Part shown: positions 4,709 through 11,557 of the stretch, in pieces
How positions within the stretch are numbered: position 1 is the stretch's first letter
How the letters are laid out: each line of letters starts with the position of its first letter
Assembly: GCA_049322295.1 (NCBI GenBank)
Contig: JBMORO010000029.1
Span: 1-13,703, forward strand
DNA from: JBMORO01 sp049322295
GTDB lineage: Bacteria; Patescibacteriota; Minisyncoccia; RBG-13-40-8-A
Reading direction: 5' to 3'
DNA length: 13,703 bases
Made by a program: the position numbers and the translations under genes
Notes under the pieces: model-generated
Seen by the model: only the letters and a program-made list of their open reading frames with translations
The model's database searches: none
Told to the model about the DNA's origin: nothing

Positions 4709-7159
4709 TTATCTTAGCTCAGGCTGTTCTGGCAGAACATCAGCTCCCCCAATACTGGTTTTAATTTTTGACCTTTCTTGGATTTCTTTTTCGACTATTT
4801 GTCTCTCCCGACCATACTTTAACCGAGACAATTCTTTAATCTTTTCCGCTGATGTAATCTCTGCTTGAAGGGGAGTTAAAATCCTGACGTTGAAAGCCGA
4901 ACTAGTCTGGTTATTTATTAAAAGTTTCAAATAAGCATTGAAATTATCGATATTGACCAAATCCTGCTGATTGAAAACTGGCTCGAATTGTTTGACCAGA
5001 AACTCGGCATCTTCCGCCCCAATGCGGAAAGACAGGATACTGCCGACATTTCCGAAAACCGCATTTTTAATATTATCTTTCAACTGCCCAATAAATTGAT
5101 GGGCAATAATTAGGTTTAGATGATATTTTCTGGCTTCAGCCAAAATTGTGGCAATACTCTCGGTAGTAAAATTTTGGAATTCGTCAATATAAAGATAAAA
5201 ATCTGGTCTCTGGTCTTCAGACACATCGACTCGGGAAAAAGCAGCCATTAAAATCTTAGAAACAATAATCAAGCCCAATAAATTGCTATTTACTTCGCCC
5301 AGTTTTCCTTTGGATAAATTGGCGATTAGAATCTTCTTTTCGTCCATTATTTTTCTAAAGTCGAAAGCACTTTTCTGCTGACAAATAATTGGTCGCATAA
5401 TATCATTAGCTAAAAATATATTGGTTTTACTAGTAATATAGGGAACAATATTTGCTAAGGCTGCTTCGCCACCAGCTTTTTCTGCTTCTTTTACCCAAAA
5501 ATCTTTAACTACAATATTGTCGGTTTTAGAAAGTTTATAATGTCTAAATTCTTCATCAGCTAAAACCTTCGGCACCTCCAATAAAGTGGAACCGGATTCT
5601 GGGTCATCCATCACCAACAGCAAAGCATTACGCATATATTGTTCAAAAATTGGACCAAAAGCCTCGGGAATCGCTTCCCATAATTTTTTGAAAATGCTGA
5701 CCATTTCATTAGCCAGGAAGGTCTTTTGTTCAGGATATTTTGGATCATATTCTAATATATTTAATGCCATTGGTCTTTCCATGTCAGCTGGATTAAAATA
5801 AATTACATCCTCAATTCTATTTTCGGGAATAAATCCCAAAATTTTTTCTGCCGAATCGCCGTGGGGATCGATAAAAGCCACGCCCTTGCCATTTTCAATA
5901 TCCTGCTTAAGCATATTTAGAAGCAAGGTTGTTTTCCCAGTTCCGGTCTGACCAACTATATAGAGATGTCTTCTACGGTCGTCATCGGTCATCTTCACCA
6001 ATGTTTCCTCCCCGCGGAATATATTATTGCCCAAAATAATACCTTCTTTGGACAAATTAGTTGGTGGAGCTGATTCTTTGGCTTTTAGCCATTTTAGCTT
6101 TGGTGAAATAAGCTGGGTTAAAGGAAAATGAAAAATGCTAGCGATTTCTTCACTATTCAAAATTATATTTTCTTTTCGGTCAAACGTTCTAAAAGAAAAA
6201 TTAAAGCAGAGCTTTTTCAAGGCACCGCTTTTAACTTTAATAAATTTTAAAGAATTTAGATTTGGAGCACTAAACTGATGAAAAGCACCCTGAGAATGGG
6301 ATAAAAGTTCATCGGCTCGTTCTTGGGTCTTGGCTGAAAAAACTAAACGGATATTTGTTTCAAATCCTATTTTTGAAGTTTTAGCTTGCAAGAATTTTAT
6401 TATTTCTTCATCTTCAGGCGAAATCTTTGGCTGAATCTGCGGCTCTCCGGGTTTTGGTTTTTTTAATGACCTACCTTTTAAGGCGTCTGCAAAACTCAAC
6501 CCCTGGTTCATTCTTTTCATTATTGATAATCCTAATTTATTCCAGTTTTCAGAAGCGGGTTTAAGAATAATCTGGATTGTGCCGCCTTCGCCAACCTCTT
6601 CAATTTTGCTTAAGGCGTTACAAATACTTTCTAAGGGGTCGACTTCTAAACCTTTATAGGTCTTTAAGGGTAAAATGTTTGTCTTTTCTAATTTAAAAAA
6701 TCCGCCAGCAGCATAGCCATCGGGACTAAAAATATTATAATCTTCAATTCTTTCTATGGTAGCTCGAGGATAGAATCCATAAACTTGTTTTTCTAAAAAT
6801 GTTTCATATTTCCTGGGAACAGCTAAATAAAAACAGATTTCTGCTCCAACAAAAGAAACAGCTATTTCTAAGGCGATGTAGGGCTGACCATAAAAAATTT
6901 GTTTAAAAAAACTCTTTTCTTTCAGGGCAACTAAACTAGCTAAAAATTGTTCCATTACCCCAATACGGTTTTTCTTCTCTTCAACTGAAATATCCTCTTT
7001 AATTTCTTTCGGCACTCTAATTAAAAACAAGCTCATATTCAGAGCTCGAACAATTTTCCCTTTGCCCTTTTTTCTCTCAAATATTAAAACAGCTACCACA
7101 GAAATGACCAAAAGGACAATAATAAATATAACAAGATAAATAAACTGATCTATGGTCAT
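4709..7159 (-). CDS. Membrane-anchored VirD4/TraG-HerA-like ATPase (CPR type)
   Basis: An 816-residue P-loop ATPase. Residues about 5-27 form one N-terminal transmembrane helix. Residues 40-350 are a long N-terminal region without a motif I know. The motor follows: Walker A GQTGTGKTT (403-411, K409), FIDPHGD (429-435), Walker B FYLYIDEF (654-661, D659 and E660) and a sensor-like IIAHQF (684-689). This order fits the VirB4/TraG/HerA clade, as in proteins annotated 'type IV secretion system DNA-binding domain-containing', with a TraD/TraG-type C-terminal half. The C-terminus is charged and helical. Such motors pump DNA or protein through a membrane. No relaxase, pilin, VirB6/8/9/10 or mating-pair gene is in the window. 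It follows the 125-residue gene by 4 nt, so the two are probably partners. The family is clear; the substrate is unknown. Confidence 0.9.
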   Translation of the reverse strand: MTIDQFIYLVIFIIVLLVISVVAVLIFERKKGKGKIVRALNMSLFLIRVPKEIKEDISVEEKKNRIGVMEQFLASLVALKEKSFFKQIFYGQPYIALEIAVSFVGAEICFYLAVPRKYETFLEKQVYGFYPRATIERIEDYNIFSPDGYAAGGFFKLEKTNILPLKTYKGLEVDPLESICNALSKIEEVGEGGTIQIILKPASENWNKLGLSIMKRMNQGLSFADALKGRSLKKPKPGEPQIQPKISPEDEEIIKFLQAKTSKIGFETNIRLVFSAKTQERADELLSHSQGAFHQFSAPNLNSLKFIKVKSGALKKLCFNFSFRTFDRKENIILNSEEIASIFHFPLTQLISPKLKWLKAKESAPPTNLSKEGIILGNNIFRGEETLVKMTDDDRRRHLYIVGQTGTGKTTLLLNMLKQDIENGKGVAFIDPHGDSAEKILGFIPENRIEDVIYFNPADMERPMALNILEYDPKYPEQKTFLANEMVSIFKKLWEAIPEAFGPIFEQYMRNALLLVMDDPESGSTLLEVPKVLADEEFRHYKLSKTDNIVVKDFWVKEAEKAGGEAALANIVPYITSKTNIFLANDIMRPIICQQKSAFDFRKIMDEKKILIANLSKGKLGEVNSNLLGLIIVSKILMAAFSRVDVSEDQRPDFYLYIDEFQNFTTESIATILAEARKYHLNLIIAHQFIGQLKDNIKNAVFGNVGSILSFRIGAEDAEFLVKQFEPVFNQQDLVNIDNFNAYLKLLINNQTSSAFNVRILTPLQAEITSAEKIKELSRLKYGRERQIVEKEIQERSKIKTSIGGADVLPEQPELR

Positions 7160-7163
7160 GTTT

Positions 7164-7541
7164 TTATATTTTTTCTAATTTTCCTTCCTCAACTAATTTA
7201 TCATATAACTTATCAACTAAAATATCATGGAATTCATCCAATAAATAGGGACTATCCAATTGCTTAGCAATTTCAACTGCCTCAATTACGCTTTTTTCAA
7301 AAGCTAATTCAGTTAAAAGTTGAATCTGTCTTTCTTTCGGCTGGGCTTTGATTTCCTGGGCTTTCTGAATAATTACTTTTTGCTGAGCTGGTGGAATTGG
7401 CTGGGCTGTTTGAATCCTCTCGTATACTGCTTCCTTTAAAATTTCTTTTTCTTTTTCGGGAGGCAGTTTCTCTTTTACTTCTGGTTCTCTTAAAATCTCG
7501 GCTCGTTTCTTTTCAAATTCTTTATAAATTTCTTCAACCAT
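7164..7541 (-). CDS. Small helical protein co-operonic with the VirD4-like ATPase
   Basis: A 125-residue soluble protein that I do not recognise. It is highly charged (Lys and Glu) and helical, with a Pro-Gln-rich central linker (TAQPIPPAQQK, about residues 45-56). The C-terminal helical part contains LDSPYLLDEFHDILVDKLYDKL. No signal peptide or membrane segment is seen. It is the first gene of the long minus-strand operon and ends 4 nt before the ATPase gene, so a role as accessory or regulator of that ATPase is a reasonable guess. A perfect extended -10 lies at 7550-7555, so close that transcription would start within about 0-3 nt of the ATG; the mRNA should be leaderless or nearly so. Confidence 0.8.
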   Translation of the reverse strand: MVEEIYKEFEKKRAEILREPEVKEKLPPEKEKEILKEAVYERIQTAQPIPPAQQKVIIQKAQEIKAQPKERQIQLLTELAFEKSVIEAVEIAKQLDSPYLLDEFHDILVDKLYDKLVEEGKLEKI

Positions 7542-7543
7542 AA

Positions 7544-7579
7544 GTTTTTATTATAGCACAAATATGCTATAATAAAAAC
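7544..7579. promoter_or_regulatory. Palindromic divergent promoter with twin extended -10 elements
   Basis: A perfect 15-bp inverted repeat (arms 7544-7558 and 7565-7579, loop CAAATA) places TGCTATAAT, a consensus extended -10, on both strands: minus TATAAT at 7550-7555 and plus TATAAT at 7568-7573. The minus copy drives the operon starting at 7541 with almost no leader. The plus copy drives the glycosyltransferase with a leader of about 85 nt. No strong -35 is seen, as expected for extended -10 promoters. The repeat may also be an operator or terminator-like hairpin. Confidence 0.6.
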
Positions 7580-7592
7580 AAACCCTAAGTCC

Positions 7593-7660
7593 AAAATCCT
7601 AAACTATTTTGAATTTTGATATTTGGATTTATTTAGGATTTAGAATTTAGATTTTTGAAT
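7593..7660 (+). repeat. AT-rich degenerate repeats in the glycosyltransferase leader
   Basis: The leader holds related short words: AAATCCTAAA near 7594 and its complement TTTAGGATTT near 7631 (10-bp inverted repeat), followed by iterations of the type TTTAGGATTTAGAATTTAG. It is probably intergenic repeat sequence. No ribosome-binding site is visible before the ATG at 7665. Confidence 0.45.
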
Positions 7661-7664
7661 TTTT

Positions 7665-9530
7665 ATGTCTAAAATTCCACCAATTTTATCTATTATTTTA
7701 GTAGTATTAATGTTAATTTTGGCTACAATTTCTCAAAAACAGGAATCAGCTACTATGGATGAAGTTGCTCATATTCCGGCTGGTTATTCTTACTTAACTC
7801 AACGCGATATGCGACTTAATCCGGAGCACCCGCCGTTGTTAAAAGATTTATCAGCCATTCCCCTTCTTTTTATAAAAAACATCAATTTCCCTTCCCAAAT
7901 AAAATCCTGGAAAGAGGAAGTAAACAGTCAGTGGGATTTTGGATTTGCTTTTTTATATAATTCCAATAATGATGCTGATAAAATTATTTTCTGGTCCCGT
8001 TTGCCCATGCTTTTACTTTTAATTGCTTTGGGCTTTTTTGTTTATAGGTGGACAAAAGAATTATACGGAAAGTGGCCCGCTCTTTTGGCTATTTTCCTTT
8101 TTTCTTTTTCCCCGACTTTTATTGCTCATGGCCGATATGTTACTACTGATGTTGGTGCGGCCTTAGGGTTTTTTGTGGCTACTTATTATTTTGTAAAATG
8201 CTTGTCCGCCGAAGCCTCTGGCGAAGGCGGAGCGAAAATAAAATACTGGATTATTGCTGGAATTTTCTTTGGTTTAGCTCAATTGATAAAATTCTCCTTG
8301 GTTCTACTCATCCCCTATTTTGGAATTTTGTTGTTAATTTGGATATATATTCGACATAGGGAGGTTAAACCTCCTTTCGGAGGTTTAACCTCCGAAAATT
8401 TCCTCAAAATATTTTTTGCTTATATTCTCAAATTTATCCTTATTGTGGTTATCGGCTATATTCTTGTCTATCCGATTTATCTTTTCCATGTATCCAATTA
8501 TCCAGCGGAAAAACAAATATCTGATACTCAATACCACTCTTCTCATTTTCCATTCAAGCCAGCAGCTAAGTTAGTTGATTGGATGGTTGAAAAACCAATT
8601 TTAAGACCCTGGGCTCAGTATTTGCTCGGTTTATTTATGGTGTTTCAACGAGCAGCTGGCGGAAATACAACTTACTTCTTGGGCGAGGTTAATAATGTTG
8701 GCTGGTTAAGTTATTTTCCAATCGTTTATGCTATAAAACCACCTTTAGCTCTTCATATTTTAACGATTATTGCTATATTATTTTTGGCGTGGCAAATTAA
8801 TTTAAAACAGGTAATCCGATTACCTTTTGGTAATCGGATTACCAAAAATTTAAAACAATATTTTCCTGAGATTGCCATGCTTATATTCTTGGCGATTTAT
8901 TGGGCAGTTAGTATTAAAAGTAATCTCAATATCGGTATTCGTCATATTCTGCCGACTTTTCCTTTTGTTTATGTTCTTATCTCCGGTCAAATCAAGCGTA
9001 TTTTTGAATATGTTAAATCAAAGAGGTTTAACCTCCGATTTTCGGAGGTTAAACCTCCGAAAATTTCATTTGAAATTTGGTGCTTGGTGCTTGGTGCTTT
9101 GTTATTATGGTATGCCCTCTCCTCGCTTAATATTTTCCCCTATTATTTAACTCATTTTAATGAACTGATCGGCGGAGTAAAAAATGGCTATATTTACGTC
9201 ACTGATTCTAATTTGGATTGGGGCCAAGATTTAAAAAGACTGACTAAATGGGTTAATGAACAAGGAATTAAGAAAATAAAAGTTGATTATTTTGGTGGAG
9301 CGACTGTTGAATATTATTTGGGCAATAAATATGAGCACTGGTGGGCAGAACGCAACCCCCAAGAAGCCAAAGACAGCTGGCTGGCAATTTCAGCTACATT
9401 CCTCCAGCAAAATCGAGCAATTCCAACTAAAGGATTTGATAAAAAAACCGATTACTATTTATGGCTTTATGAATACGAGCCAATCACCGTAATCGGTAAT
9501 TCGATATTTGTGTACTATATACCAAAATAA
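7665..9530 (+). CDS. PMT/GT39-like polyprenyl-phosphate-dependent membrane glycosyltransferase
   Basis: A 621-residue multi-pass membrane protein of the GT-C fold. After the first helix (about 5-22) comes the extracytoplasmic loop with catalytic-type acidic pair D32-E33 in MDEVAHIPAGYSYL, then RLNPEHPPLLKDLSA. Both are typical of the PMT/ArnT-like family, which moves a sugar from a polyprenyl-phosphate carrier to a lipid or protein acceptor outside the membrane. Many transmembrane helices follow. The soluble C-terminal part has YVTDSNLDWGQDLKRL and YFGGATVEYYLG, well conserved in this subgroup. Four palindromic elements are embedded in frame (residues about 181-189, 232-243, 382-394 and 453-465), mostly in loops between helices, and all keep the reading frame. 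A heptamer tandem repeat lies at 9077-9097. The gene converges on ftsQ at a shared terminator. Acceptor unknown. Confidence 0.9.
   Translation: MSKIPPILSIILVVLMLILATISQKQESATMDEVAHIPAGYSYLTQRDMRLNPEHPPLLKDLSAIPLLFIKNINFPSQIKSWKEEVNSQWDFGFAFLYNSNNDADKIIFWSRLPMLLLLIALGFFVYRWTKELYGKWPALLAIFLFSFSPTFIAHGRYVTTDVGAALGFFVATYYFVKCLSAEASGEGGAKIKYWIIAGIFFGLAQLIKFSLVLLIPYFGILLLIWIYIRHREVKPPFGGLTSENFLKIFFAYILKFILIVVIGYILVYPIYLFHVSNYPAEKQISDTQYHSSHFPFKPAAKLVDWMVEKPILRPWAQYLLGLFMVFQRAAGGNTTYFLGEVNNVGWLSYFPIVYAIKPPLALHILTIIAILFLAWQINLKQVIRLPFGNRITKNLKQYFPEIAMLIFLAIYWAVSIKSNLNIGIRHILPTFPFVYVLISGQIKRIFEYVKSKRFNLRFSEVKPPKISFEIWCLVLGALLLWYALSSLNIFPYYLTHFNELIGGVKNGYIYVTDSNLDWGQDLKRLTKWVNEQGIKKIKVDYFGGATVEYYLGNKYEHWWAERNPQEAKDSWLAISATFLQQNRAIPTKGFDKKTDYYLWLYEYEPITVIGNSIFVYYIPK
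8205..8231 (+). repeat. In-frame GC-rich quasi-palindrome in the glycosyltransferase
   Basis: A 27-nt unit, TCCGCC-GAA-GCC-TCT-GGC-GAA-GGCGGA, with 6-bp outer and 3-bp inner stems separated by a GAA/GAA mismatch. It encodes SAEASGEGG between two helices, in sequence much more GC-rich than its surroundings. Similar GC-rich bases occur in the lysS element. Confidence 0.7.
8360..8393 (+). repeat. 34-nt double-palindrome element, GGAGGTT type, first copy
   Basis: Arms GGAGGTTAAACCTCC (8360-8374) and GGAGGTTTAACCTCC (8379-8393) form a perfect 15-bp stem with a TTTC loop. Each arm is itself a palindrome with one central unpaired base (7+1+7). It is read in frame as EVKPPFGGLTSE and followed by GAAAATTTC. 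A related copy lies at 9022-9058. Confidence 0.9.
8810..8843 (+). repeat. 34-nt double-palindrome element, GGTAATC type
   Basis: Arms GGTAATCCGATTACC (8810-8824) and GGTAATCGGATTACC (8829-8843) form a perfect 15-bp stem with a TTTT loop. Each arm is again 7+1+7 palindromic, the same architecture and length as the element at 8360 but with unrelated sequence. It is read in frame as VIRLPFGNRIT and followed by AAAAATTT. Confidence 0.9.
9022..9058 (+). repeat. Double-palindrome element, GGAGGTT type, second copy (arms swapped)
   Basis: GAGGTTTAACCTCCGA (9023-9038) pairs perfectly with TCGGAGGTTAAACCTC (9042-9057) in a 16-bp stem with a TTT loop. The arms are those of the element at 8360 in swapped order, so this copy is inverted. 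It is read in frame as RFNLRFSEVKPP and followed by GAAAATTTC, as in the first copy. An 8-bp inverted repeat (9061-9068 with 9071-9078) follows at once. Confidence 0.88.
9077..9097 (+). repeat. Heptanucleotide tandem repeat, three TTGGTGC units
   Basis: Three perfect copies of TTGGTGC sit inside the glycosyltransferase gene, encoding part of IWCLVLGALLLW, a transmembrane segment. Because the unit is not a multiple of three, gain or loss of one copy would shift the frame. Confidence 0.75.
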
Positions 9531-9577
9531 GGGAACAAATTTTCCGCAGCGAGCGTCAGAAAATTTGTTCCCTTATT
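9526..9577. terminator. Bidirectional terminator overlapping two stop codons
   Basis: A perfect 19-bp inverted repeat with arms 9526-9544 and 9559-9577 around a 14-nt GC-rich loop (CGCAGCGAGCGTCA). The left arm contains the TAA of the glycosyltransferase (9528-9530), and the right arm contains the complement of the ftsQ TAA (9573-9575). It therefore ends both converging transcripts. The U-tracts are short and AT-mixed. Confidence 0.75.
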
Positions 9578-10325
9578 TATAATAAACTCTATTTTCAATC
9601 CTTAAATCCACGTATTCTAAATCTTTCCTCGCTTCTTTTATTTTCTCTTCCAAAACTGCTTTTAGGGCTGAGAGTTGATCTTGGGCCTGTTTTTGTAAAT
9701 TAAAAAGAATATACCAACTTTCATTAGTTATAACTTTCAAATCATCTGGCGGAAAAGACAAATTATCAAATTCCAAAACCTGCAAATTTATTTCCGAAAT
9801 TAAAAATTCCCTTGTCTCGCCAATAAAATTTGTTATATTTTCTTCGAAAATTTTCTCCCCAATTTTATAGTCCCTACTTGAATAGTCCTTGATTAGAATA
9901 ACCAATGAACCGCTGGTCTGGGGCGCTTCTTTAAAAATAAATCCCAATTTATCAATATAAAAACAATTCTTAGTATTTTCCTGACAAACAATTCCAAACT
10001 CTTCTCTTTCTTTTATAATAATTTTAATTTCTCTTTTTATTAGATTCTTTTCTACCTCCAATTCTGAAATCTGGGGGAATTTTTTTAATAAATCATTCTT
10101 GATTTTGCTTCCAGTAGCTAAAAAAATATTTTTGTAATTTAGATTATTTTTTATTTCTTCTGTCTTTGTATCTTTATTTCCAGAAATTTGTATCTCTTTA
10201 ATTCTAAATATTGAAGAAAAAAGAAAAATATAAGCCAGAATTAAAATTAAAAAAAGGGAACAAATCAAGATAAGTATTCCCCTAATTATCTTCCTTTTTC
10301 TTTTACGATAATAAATCGGCCTCAT
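9573..10325 (-). CDS. ftsQ: Cell-division protein FtsQ/DivIB
   Basis: A 250-residue bitopic membrane protein. It has a short, very basic cytoplasmic tail (YYRKRKRK) and one transmembrane helix (about 13-37). A POTRA domain follows, opening with FRIKEIQISGN (40-50), then a beta domain. The protein ends DLEYVDLRIENRVYYK, matching the typical 'yiDLRf.nrv' end of FtsQ. FtsQ/DivIB links FtsL/FtsB to the divisome outside the membrane and helps control septal peptidoglycan synthesis. A disulfide is possible between the two cysteines in IVCQENTKNCFY. Sequence conservation in this family is low, so the call rests on architecture plus the POTRA and terminal motifs. Its ATG overlaps the serS TGA as ATGA (10322-10325), an unusual pairing away from the mur/fts cluster. 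The 3' end lies in the shared terminator. Confidence 0.87.
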   Translation of the reverse strand: MRPIYYRKRKRKIIRGILILICSLFLILILAYIFLFSSIFRIKEIQISGNKDTKTEEIKNNLNYKNIFLATGSKIKNDLLKKFPQISELEVEKNLIKREIKIIIKEREEFGIVCQENTKNCFYIDKLGFIFKEAPQTSGSLVILIKDYSSRDYKIGEKIFEENITNFIGETREFLISEINLQVLEFDNLSFPPDDLKVITNESWYILFNLQKQAQDQLSALKAVLEEKIKEARKDLEYVDLRIENRVYYK

Positions 10326-11557
10326 ATTTCTTTCATTTTTGTATATTTCTGTAATGCTTTGGGAATTAAAATACTCCCGTCTTTTTGTTGATAATTTTCT
10401 AAAATGGCAATAATCATCCGTCCAGTAGCAAAAGCCGTGCCATTCAAAGTATGGACAAAATTCAATCCTTTTTTGCCCTTATACCTAATATTTAATCTTC
10501 GGGCTTGAAAATCAGTGCAATTGGAGGTGGAATGGGTTTCCCGATAGCGATTTTCACTTGGCAACCAGGCCTCCAAATCATAAGTAGAAGCCGATGGCGC
10601 TGCCAAATCACCAGTGCAAACCTGAACAATTCTATAAGGAATTTTTAGGATTTGCATTAATTTTTCTTCCATTTTTAAGAAAAATTGATGTTCTTGCTTT
10701 GATTTATCTGGATGGCAAAAACTGAACATTTCTACCTTGTAAAACTGGTGAACCCTAAAAATTCCCTTAGTATCCTTACCATAAGAGCCAGCTTCCCTTC
10801 TGAAACATGACGAGAAAGCAACGTATCTTTTAGGTAATTCTCTCTCATCAAAAATCTCATCAGCGTGCATTGGTCCAATTGATTGTTCTGAAGTACCAAC
10901 TAAAACCAAATTATCTTTGGGAAGTTGATAGATTTCATCACCGCCTCTTTCCATATATCCCATTCCTTTCATCATTTCGGTTTTTATCATTACTGGTGGA
11001 ACAATTGGATAAAATCCTTGCTTAACCAACTCATTAAAAGCCAACTGAATCAGGGCAAATTCCAAATAAACTGCTCCACTCTTTAAATAACCAAAGCGCG
11101 TGCCAGAAACCTTGGCTGCCCGTTTAACATCAATAATATCTAATTTTTCGGCTAAATCAAGATAGTTTTTGGGCAAAAAACCAAAATTTGGTTTTTTGCC
11201 CATCTCTTTAATAACTACATTTTCTGACTCATCTTTGCCAACCGGCACATCGTCTAAAGGCAAATTCGGGATCTGTAAAAATAATTCCTTGAATTCTTTT
11301 TTCCTTTCTTCTAACTTTGACTCATTATTTTTTATTTTTTCTTTTAGGGTTTTTGCTTTATCTATTTGTTCTTTGTTGAGTTCTCTAAGTTTGCTAATTT
11401 TATTTTGTTCCGCCCTCGCGCTTTCTGTCTCTTGGGTTATATGTCTAATGTCTTTGTCTAATTCTAAAATTTTATCAGTGTTAACTTTGGCACCTTTATT
11501 TTTAATGCCTTGTTTTACTTTTTCTGGATTTTCACGTAAAAGTTTTATATCAATCAT
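10322..11557 (-). CDS. serS: Serine-tRNA ligase (SerRS)
   Basis: A 411-residue class II aminoacyl-tRNA synthetase that charges tRNA-Ser. Residues about 28-95 form the long antiparallel coiled coil that contacts tRNA. The catalytic core has SGTRFGYLKSGAVYLEFALIQ (about 151-171), the serine-site TSE (222-224), motif 2 CFRREAGSYGKDTKGIFRVHQF (starting 251) and motif 3 NGTAFATGRMIIAILENYQ (372-390). Length is normal for the family (about 420-430). A 31-nt palindrome is buried at 11171-11201, within the conserved loop just before the catalytic domain. The ATG at 11555-11557 has no Shine-Dalgarno; instead an AGCG-AAG-CGCT mini-hairpin sits 2 nt upstream. The TGA overlaps the ftsQ ATG, so the two are coupled. 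Confidence 0.97.
   Translation of the reverse strand: MIDIKLLRENPEKVKQGIKNKGAKVNTDKILELDKDIRHITQETESARAEQNKISKLRELNKEQIDKAKTLKEKIKNNESKLEERKKEFKELFLQIPNLPLDDVPVGKDESENVVIKEMGKKPNFGFLPKNYLDLAEKLDIIDVKRAAKVSGTRFGYLKSGAVYLEFALIQLAFNELVKQGFYPIVPPVMIKTEMMKGMGYMERGGDEIYQLPKDNLVLVGTSEQSIGPMHADEIFDERELPKRYVAFSSCFRREAGSYGKDTKGIFRVHQFYKVEMFSFCHPDKSKQEHQFFLKMEEKLMQILKIPYRIVQVCTGDLAAPSASTYDLEAWLPSENRYRETHSTSNCTDFQARRLNIRYKGKKGLNFVHTLNGTAFATGRMIIAILENYQQKDGSILIPKALQKYTKMKEI
11171..11201. repeat. 31-nt perfect palindrome inside serS
   Basis: GGGCAAAAAACCAAA (11171-11185) and TTTGGTTTTTTGCCC (11187-11201) are exact reverse complements around a single base. On the minus strand it encodes about residues 119-129 (MGKKPNFGFLPK region), where SerRS normally has a conserved stretch of the same length. 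It is therefore not obviously an insertion. Confidence 0.85.

Noticed and set aside
4709..7541. A conjugative element or integrated plasmid
   Set aside because: Only the motor-like ATPase is present; there is no relaxase, other type IV secretion gene, integrase or attachment repeat, and the flanks are housekeeping genes.
8360..9058. CRISPR array from repeated palindromes in the glycosyltransferase
   Set aside because: The repeats are few, irregularly spaced, inverted relative to each other and translated in frame; no spacers or cas genes.
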